A stretch of DNA of 11,517 nucleotides from Rickettsiaceae bacterium. GTDB lineage: Bacteria > Pseudomonadota > Alphaproteobacteria > Rickettsiales > Rickettsiaceae. Below the pieces are notes generated by a model. The model was not told the origin of the DNA. It saw only the letters and a list, made by a program, of their open reading frames with translations, and did not search any database. A program made the translations under genes and the position numbers. Location of the stretch: contig JAIOYM010000037.1 in assembly GCA_021741085.1 (NCBI GenBank), positions 1 through 11,517 on the forward strand. The letters run 5' to 3'. How positions within the stretch are numbered: position 1 is the first letter of the stretch; each line of letters opens with the position of its first letter. Below are positions 7,041-11,517 of this stretch, piece by piece.

Positions 7041-8533
7041 TGTAAGTTTACGTAAGTTAAATTTATCTTAGTTGTAATTATTATGTTATCTGGGGTTGTT
7101 ATTATTCCATCATAATTGATAGAAAAATTACACTTATATCCCAATTTATTAAACTCTTTAGTTAATGTGCTATAATAACTTTCAAGATGCAAATGCAAAC
7201 TTTTGTTATCAATAAATTGTTTTTTATCGTAATTATGCTTTAGTAGGATAGTAGAATGTATATTAATTTCATTGTGCATTCCGTCACTACTTTTATTTTC
7301 CCAACCAAATTTTACTATATTAACATTATTCTGATTAGTGTATTCGTCTAATATACTTAGTACTTTTTCCCCATGAGGTAATGATTTTGCTATCAACTTC
7401 TCAGTTAGATATAATTCTGTATTGATTTGTGGATATTTCTGCTGTAATTGTTTCTTTTTTTTAGAATAATCACTTAGGTAATTGACATTTTCATCTTGAA
7501 GTTGCTGAGTAAGGTTGTGAAATTGATGATTTTTATAGAAGAGCAGAATCAAAAAAACTAAAATAAGCAAACATAGTATTTTACTTATCAAACTTAGAAA
7601 ATTAATTTTTGCTGTTGTAGCTTGTAGTTTGTAGATATCTTCTTGGAAAACTTTACTGAGTTTGGTAGAAAAATTTAGTAAAACACTGTCTGCATAAATT
7701 TGCAGTCCTTTATTTTTATTTAAATCGCTATATCTAACTAATTTTATATTATCGATAATTTTAATTTTAGGATCATTAGTAAAATTTTTACTAGTATTTA
7801 GCGACTGATATAATTTTCTGGGAGCACAAATTACTATATTAGCAGTACCTTCAGGGTAATCTAAAGCTTTAGAGATTTTTATTTTTGAAGAATTTAGAGT
7901 ATATTCCAAAAATCCGTGTAAATATTCTGTAGAATTATTTTGGTTTATTGTAAAACTACTATTTTCATATAAAAAACCTTTGTATGTTGATATTATTTGC
8001 AATCCGTTAGTTCTTGAAAAAAGCGCAAAAATATTAGCTTCATTGGTATTCTTTGTAATTATGCCATTTTTTTGTAAATATATCAGTAAATTGAAAATTT
8101 CTGCTATGCTAAAATATATAGCGTTTAACACTAATTTTGCTTTATTGCATTGAGTTATTACCATTTCAATTACCGGGGAAAAGCTTGCAGAGATGCACTC
8201 TATTTCTTTTAAAGTAGAGTCTTGAGAATATTTGTAGCTGAAAAATTCTTTATTATGAAATTTTTTTTCCATATAAGCCTTTATTTCACTATCGAAAAAA
8301 AGAGAGTGCACTGCTAAAAGCTTTTCAGTACTTATTTTAACATCCTGATTATCTATAAAAATATTAATTTTATAATTAGAGTATTTGTTAAGAATGGTGA
8401 ACAACTCTTCTAAACCCTCGGTTATATCAATGTAATACTCATCTTTTATTTTTGCCCCTACAATTAAGTTAATATATATTGCTTCTGTGCCTATTTTTAG
8501 GTTAAGATATGTTGTGTTAAATATATAAAACAT
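7037..8533 (-). CDS. Membrane protein resembling a PilM-PilN fusion (GspL-like)
   Basis: The 498 residues split into three parts. A cytoplasmic N-terminal region (1-310) ends at a single hydrophobic span (about 312-333), followed by a charged, probably coiled-coil segment (336-370) and a periplasmic domain (about 371-498). In the N-terminal region, residues 112-152 and the strand pair NIFALFSRTNG / LQIISTYKGFLYE (167-190) recall the actin-like fold of PilM and the cytoplasmic domain of GspL. The C-terminal part, with span, coiled coil and alpha/beta domain, recalls PilN. A GspL-type protein combines exactly these parts in one chain and partners with GspM/PilO, which fits the overlapping downstream gene. 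I see no clear nucleotide-binding motif. This is a pattern-based call; primary similarity to named families is low. The ATG at 8533 has no good Shine-Dalgarno. It is divergent from alaS across an 89-bp spacer. Confidence 0.82.
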   Translation of the reverse strand: MFYIFNTTYLNLKIGTEAIYINLIVGAKIKDEYYIDITEGLEELFTILNKYSNYKINIFIDNQDVKISTEKLLAVHSLFFDSEIKAYMEKKFHNKEFFSYKYSQDSTLKEIECISASFSPVIEMVITQCNKAKLVLNAIYFSIAEIFNLLIYLQKNGIITKNTNEANIFALFSRTNGLQIISTYKGFLYENSSFTINQNNSTEYLHGFLEYTLNSSKIKISKALDYPEGTANIVICAPRKLYQSLNTSKNFTNDPKIKIIDNIKLVRYSDLNKNKGLQIYADSVLLNFSTKLSKVFQEDIYKLQATTAKINFLSLISKILCLLILVFLILLFYKNHQFHNLTQQLQDENVNYLSDYSKKKKQLQQKYPQINTELYLTEKLIAKSLPHGEKVLSILDEYTNQNNVNIVKFGWENKSSDGMHNEINIHSTILLKHNYDKKQFIDNKSLHLHLESYYSTLTKEFNKLGYKCNFSINYDGIITTPDNIIITTKINLTYVNLQ

Positions 8534-8543
8534 CAGTGATTTT

Positions 8544-8587
8544 TATACTCTATTTGTAACAAATTATTTAGACTTTTCTAGAGTATA
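8544..8587. promoter_or_regulatory. Perfect 9-bp inverted repeat in the divergent alaS promoter region
   Basis: TATACTCTA (8544-8552) and its exact reverse complement TAGAGTATA (8579-8587) lie 26 bp apart inside the 89-bp spacer 8534-8622. Each arm holds a TATACT hexamer close to a -10 box: on the plus strand at 8544-8549 and on the minus strand at 8582-8587. The minus-strand copy is well placed, about 49 bp before the start of the PilM-PilN-like gene, with a weak TTCAAT (8605-8610) 17 bp upstream of it. The arms could be an operator, paired promoter elements, or chance in AT-rich DNA. Confidence 0.4.
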
Positions 8588-8622
8588 TCTCAAAACAACC
8601 AACTATTGAAATATAATTAAAA

Positions 8623-11319
8623 ATGACGATTTCATCCTTAAATAACGTAAGGGACGTTTTCACCAAATTTTTTACTAATAATGGCCATGAACATGTGCCA
8701 GCTAGTTCTTTAGTTCCTTATCATGATCCAAGCTTGATGTTTGTGAATTCTGGTATGGTTCAATTTAAAAACATTTTTACCGGACTTGAAAAACGATCTT
8801 ATAATAAAGCTGTTTCATGCCAAAAATCGCTAAGAGCGGGTGGTAAGCATAACGATCTTGAAAATGTAGGTTTCACAGCAAGACATCACACGTTTTTTGA
8901 AATGTTGGGTAACTTTTCTTTTGGAGATTATTTTAAAGAACAAGCTATTTATTACGCTTGGAACTTGCTCACCAAAGAATATAATATTGATAAAGCAAAA
9001 TTATACGTTACAGTTTATCACACTGATGATGAAGCTAAGGAATATTGGAAAAAAATAGCTAATCTATCTGAAGATCGAATCATCTCTATTGATACTAACG
9101 ACAATTTTTGGTCCATGGGAGATACGGGGCCATGTGGTCCTTGCACAGAGGTTTTCTATGATCACGGGGATAAAATATACGGTGGTCTTCCTGGTACCAA
9201 GGAATCTGAAGGCGATAGATATGTAGAGATATGGAACATGGTGTTTATGGAATATGAGCAAATTTCGCCAGAAAGGAGAATTTTGTTGCCAAAAAAATCT
9301 GTCGATACAGGTATGGGGTTGGAGAGAATAACAGCTGTACTTCAAGGTGTACATGATAATTATGATATAGATTTATTTAGTAATATAATATCATTTTGTG
9401 AAGCTATTACTTCAGTAAAAAAAGATGAGAAAAATTCCTCATATTACAAAGTGATAGCTGATCATTTAAGAGCTATAGTATTTTTATTGGCAGATGGAGT
9501 TATGCCAAGTAACGAGGGAAGGGGATACGTTTTACGTCGTATAATAAGACGTGGCGTTAAATATATATATTATTTAGGTCGTAAAGAACCTTTACTTGCA
9601 CTTGTAGCTCCCTTTGTAATTTCATTGATGCATGAATGTTATCCAGAAATAAAAAGAGCTGAAGATTTAATAATAAGTGTTTTGCAACAAGAAGAGATAA
9701 GTTTTTTTGAAACTATAGATCGCGGAATGAAGTTTTTGCATCAAGAAATTGCCAGTAGCAAAAATACTAACTCTAAGTATTTAAGTGGTGAAGCTGCATT
9801 TAAATTGTACGATACTTTTGGCTTTCCTGTTGACTTGACGCTGGATATTTCAAAAGAGAATGGTATAAACGTTGATGAAGAAATGTTCAACTTGAAAATG
9901 CAAGAACAGAGGCGTAAGTCTCAAGAAAATTGGCTTGGATCCGGAGAAAACAAGGTAGAAAAACTCTGGTTTGACATCTACAATAAATTTGGCGCTACTG
10001 AATTTTTAGGTTATCAAGAGAATAAAGCGGATGCTAAATTGCTAGCATTAATAGTTGATGGAGCTTTACAGGATAATTCCTCTACCGTGGGGCAAAAAGT
10101 TACATTAATAGCAAATCAGACTTGTTTTTATGGTGAATCTGGTGGACAAATTGGAGACATAGGATATATTACTTCATCTACTGGGCGCGCTAAAATAATA
10201 GATTGTAAAAAACAACTAAATAAAATTATAGCTCATATTGCAATAATTGAATCTGGTTACTTAGAAGTTGGGCAAGATATAGTAGGTGAAATTAATGCTG
10301 AAAATAGAGAAAGTCTGAGAATGTACCATACAGCTACTCACTTGCTACATGAGATATTACGTAAAGTTTTAGGCAACCATATCTCTCAAAAAGGATCTTT
10401 GGTTGCAAACAATCGTTTGCGTTTCGACTTTAATCATTATCAACCTGTAACTTCAGAACAAATCATCATAATAGAAAATTTAGTAAATGATATAATAAGA
10501 CAGAACATAGTTTTGCATAACGAAATATTACCTTATAAGCAAGCTATAGAATCTGGAGCAATAGGGTTATTCGGAGAAAAATATGAAGAAGATGTAAGAG
10601 TTGTAACCATTCGTGATGATAATGACAAAAACATAGTTTTATCTAAAGAGTTATGTGGTGGTACACACGTAAAACGCACAGGTGACATAGGACTATTTAA
10701 AATAACATCTGAAGCATCAGTAGCTTCAGGTACTAGAAGAATAGAAGCGCTATGCGGATCTGATGCGATAGAATATATGCGCAAAAAAGAGCAATTGGTA
10801 AATGAAATAGCGCAAAGGCTAAAGGTAAGCCAGAAACAGGAAGATTTATTTAACAAGACCAACGAATTGGTAGAGCATAATAGGCAACTTGAAAAACAGT
10901 TATTTTCATTTCTAGTTGAAAATGCAGCTGTTACCCCAGAATTGCTGATTACAAACAAATCATTTGAATTTAGTGCTAAATTGTTCTTTAAAATATTTAC
11001 TAATTATGATGCAAGAGCTTTGAGAAAAGCGATGGAATTAGCTCTTAAAAAGCACAACAATTCAATAATTGTATATGTTAATAGAGTAGCTGATCGCTTG
11101 ATAGTCGTAGTAGCAGTAAGCCCAGACCTAGGGGTTAGAGTAAATGCTATAACTTTTGCTAGAAAAATTTCAGAAGTGTTTTGCGATAATACTTTAGCCA
11201 ACACTAACTTAGTTAATGTGGTTGGTAGTGACAACTTTGCACAATTTGTGCTTCAATATCCAAAACATTTAAATTACCTACCAGAAATGCTCATGGACTT
11301 GTTAATAGCAAATAGTTGA
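8623..11319 (+). CDS. alaS: Alanyl-tRNA synthetase
   Basis: AlaRS loads alanine on tRNA-Ala by recognising the G3:U70 pair, and clears mischarged Ser/Gly. The 898 residues give the full order of domains. The class II catalytic core includes GGKHNDLENVG (73-83), FFEMLGNFSFGD (91-102), GPCGPCTE (169-176) and DTGMGLER (228-235). The tRNA-recognition region includes SNEGRGYVLRR (296-306) and YDTFGFP (396-402). The editing domain has zinc ligands H569 and H573 (HTATH) and C678 and H682 (CGGTH). A coiled coil around 715-765 leads to the C-terminal domain (about 770-898). The C-terminal domain lacks the glycine-rich stretch ending in AQAGG that most bacterial AlaRS carry; the matching region reads VNVVGSDNFAQFVLQYP (864-880). 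All catalytic and editing residues are present. The ATG at 8623 fits the family start, but no strong Shine-Dalgarno is visible. It is divergent from the PilM-PilN-like gene, and no clear terminator follows. Confidence 0.98.
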   Translation: MTISSLNNVRDVFTKFFTNNGHEHVPASSLVPYHDPSLMFVNSGMVQFKNIFTGLEKRSYNKAVSCQKSLRAGGKHNDLENVGFTARHHTFFEMLGNFSFGDYFKEQAIYYAWNLLTKEYNIDKAKLYVTVYHTDDEAKEYWKKIANLSEDRIISIDTNDNFWSMGDTGPCGPCTEVFYDHGDKIYGGLPGTKESEGDRYVEIWNMVFMEYEQISPERRILLPKKSVDTGMGLERITAVLQGVHDNYDIDLFSNIISFCEAITSVKKDEKNSSYYKVIADHLRAIVFLLADGVMPSNEGRGYVLRRIIRRGVKYIYYLGRKEPLLALVAPFVISLMHECYPEIKRAEDLIISVLQQEEISFFETIDRGMKFLHQEIASSKNTNSKYLSGEAAFKLYDTFGFPVDLTLDISKENGINVDEEMFNLKMQEQRRKSQENWLGSGENKVEKLWFDIYNKFGATEFLGYQENKADAKLLALIVDGALQDNSSTVGQKVTLIANQTCFYGESGGQIGDIGYITSSTGRAKIIDCKKQLNKIIAHIAIIESGYLEVGQDIVGEINAENRESLRMYHTATHLLHEILRKVLGNHISQKGSLVANNRLRFDFNHYQPVTSEQIIIIENLVNDIIRQNIVLHNEILPYKQAIESGAIGLFGEKYEEDVRVVTIRDDNDKNIVLSKELCGGTHVKRTGDIGLFKITSEASVASGTRRIEALCGSDAIEYMRKKEQLVNEIAQRLKVSQKQEDLFNKTNELVEHNRQLEKQLFSFLVENAAVTPELLITNKSFEFSAKLFFKIFTNYDARALRKAMELALKKHNNSIIVYVNRVADRLIVVVAVSPDLGVRVNAITFARKISEVFCDNTLANTNLVNVVGSDNFAQFVLQYPKHLNYLPEMLMDLLIANS

Positions 11320-11368
11320 AATTATGTGTTTTAAGTTGAAAATTTCTGTTTACTAGGAAAATTTATAA

Positions 11369-11422
11369 ATGAAGTGTAAAAATTCAAAAGTGAAGTGCAA
11401 CGTTGTTTTTGATGCAATATAG
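11369..11422 (+). other. Tiny 17-codon ORF downstream of alaS (possible leader peptide)
   Basis: An ATG at 11369 opens 17 codons (MKCKNSKVKCNVVFDAI) and stops at TAG 11420-11422. AGGA (11355-11358) precedes it at a rather long 10-nt spacing. The stop codon is also the first arm of a small hairpin, and a possible gene start follows 68 bp later. An ORF this short is expected by chance, so I record it only because of its position. Confidence 0.12.
11370..11400 (+). repeat. Pair of 10-bp direct repeats spaced 21 bp apart
   Basis: TGAAGTGTAA (11370-11379) and TGAAGTGCAA (11391-11400) match at 9 of 10 bases. Start-to-start distance is 21 bp, two turns of the helix, so both would face the same side of the DNA. 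This is the geometry of a regulator binding site, but no regulator is identifiable here. Confidence 0.4.
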
Positions 11423-11470
11423 CTTAACTCGAAAAGCTAGTTACAACCTGGAAAGCTGAGCAAACAGCTT
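11420..11470 (+). other. Two adjacent small hairpins with shared AAGCT cores
   Basis: Hairpin one pairs TAGCTT (11420-11425) with AAGCTA (11434-11439) around an 8-nt loop. Hairpin two pairs AAGCTG (11453-11458) with CAGCTT (11465-11470) around a 6-nt loop. The four arms share the core AAGCT/AGCTT, so the outer or inner arms could also pair in other combinations. No U-tract follows either stem, so these are not classic intrinsic terminators. They are the only visible structure in the 198-bp tail after alaS. Confidence 0.35.
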
Positions 11471-11489
11471 GGTAGAAATCGGAAAAATA

Positions 11490-11517
11490 ATGGGCGGTTT
11501 TTCTAATATGGTGTTTT
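11490..11517 (+). CDS. Possible start of a further gene, cut by the window edge
   Basis: An ATG at 11490 is preceded by GGA (11481-11483) at good Shine-Dalgarno spacing and opens nine codons reading MGGFSNMVF up to the window end. The frame has an in-frame stop upstream at about 11457-11459, so the start is limited to this ATG or a TTG at 11469. Nine residues are too few to name a product. Confidence 0.25.

Noticed and set aside
10533..10958. 141-codon minus-strand ORF
   Set aside because: It is antisense to the editing-domain region of alaS, where the plus-strand frame has HTATH and CGGTH zinc motifs. It is a shadow of that gene.
11481..11502. GAAAAA / TTTTTC hairpin near the right edge as a terminator
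   Set aside because: The stem is almost all A-T with a 10-nt loop and no GC core, and it overlaps a plausible start codon. It is unlikely to terminate transcription.
11416..11517. Minus-strand open frame entering from the right edge (ending in VVTSFSS)
   Set aside because: Only about 30 codons are visible, with no motif, start or context. The frame could be the end of a gene outside the window, but nothing supports it over chance.

Overview
The window is a strongly AT-rich stretch of bacterial chromosome. Spacers are short, genes switch strand often, and housekeeping genes are mixed with lineage-specific ones. CysRS, UvrC and AlaRS are typical proteobacterial proteins. AT-rich codon use, lysine/asparagine/isoleucine-rich proteins, weak ribosome binding sites and a putative host-directed protease together suggest an intracellular alphaproteobacterium of the Rickettsiales type. 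This placement is an inference from style; no 16S rRNA or other marker is present.

Layout from left to right. On the minus strand, an MsbA-like half-size ABC exporter (976-2685) is followed 60 bp downstream by cysS, whose C-terminal end lies outside the window (1-915). A 110-bp divergent spacer separates these from uvrC on the plus strand (2796-4607). uvrC is convergent, with a 31-bp gap, with a 543-codon minus-strand gene (4639-6270). That gene encodes an unrecognised protein with a possible YopT/C58-like Cys-His-Asp triad, an in-frame 48-bp tandem repeat and a basic C terminus. After a 191-bp spacer, two minus-strand genes overlap by 4 bp (7037-8533 and 6462-7040). Each encodes a single-span membrane protein, and together they look like a fused PilM-PilN (GspL-like) protein and a PilO/GspM-like protein. 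An 89-bp divergent spacer carrying a perfect 9-bp inverted repeat leads to alaS on the plus strand (8623-11319). The last 198 bp hold short direct repeats, two small hairpins and perhaps the first codons of another gene.

The housekeeping genes act independently of one another: cysteine and alanine tRNA charging, excision repair, and export across the inner membrane. The two lineage-specific loci deserve most attention. The 543-aa protein is a candidate secreted cysteine protease effector, and the two overlapping genes are a candidate inner-membrane platform of a pilus or type II-like secretion machine with no other component visible here. No tRNA, rRNA, insertion sequence or CRISPR array was seen. 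No gene-free stretch exceeds 300 bases.
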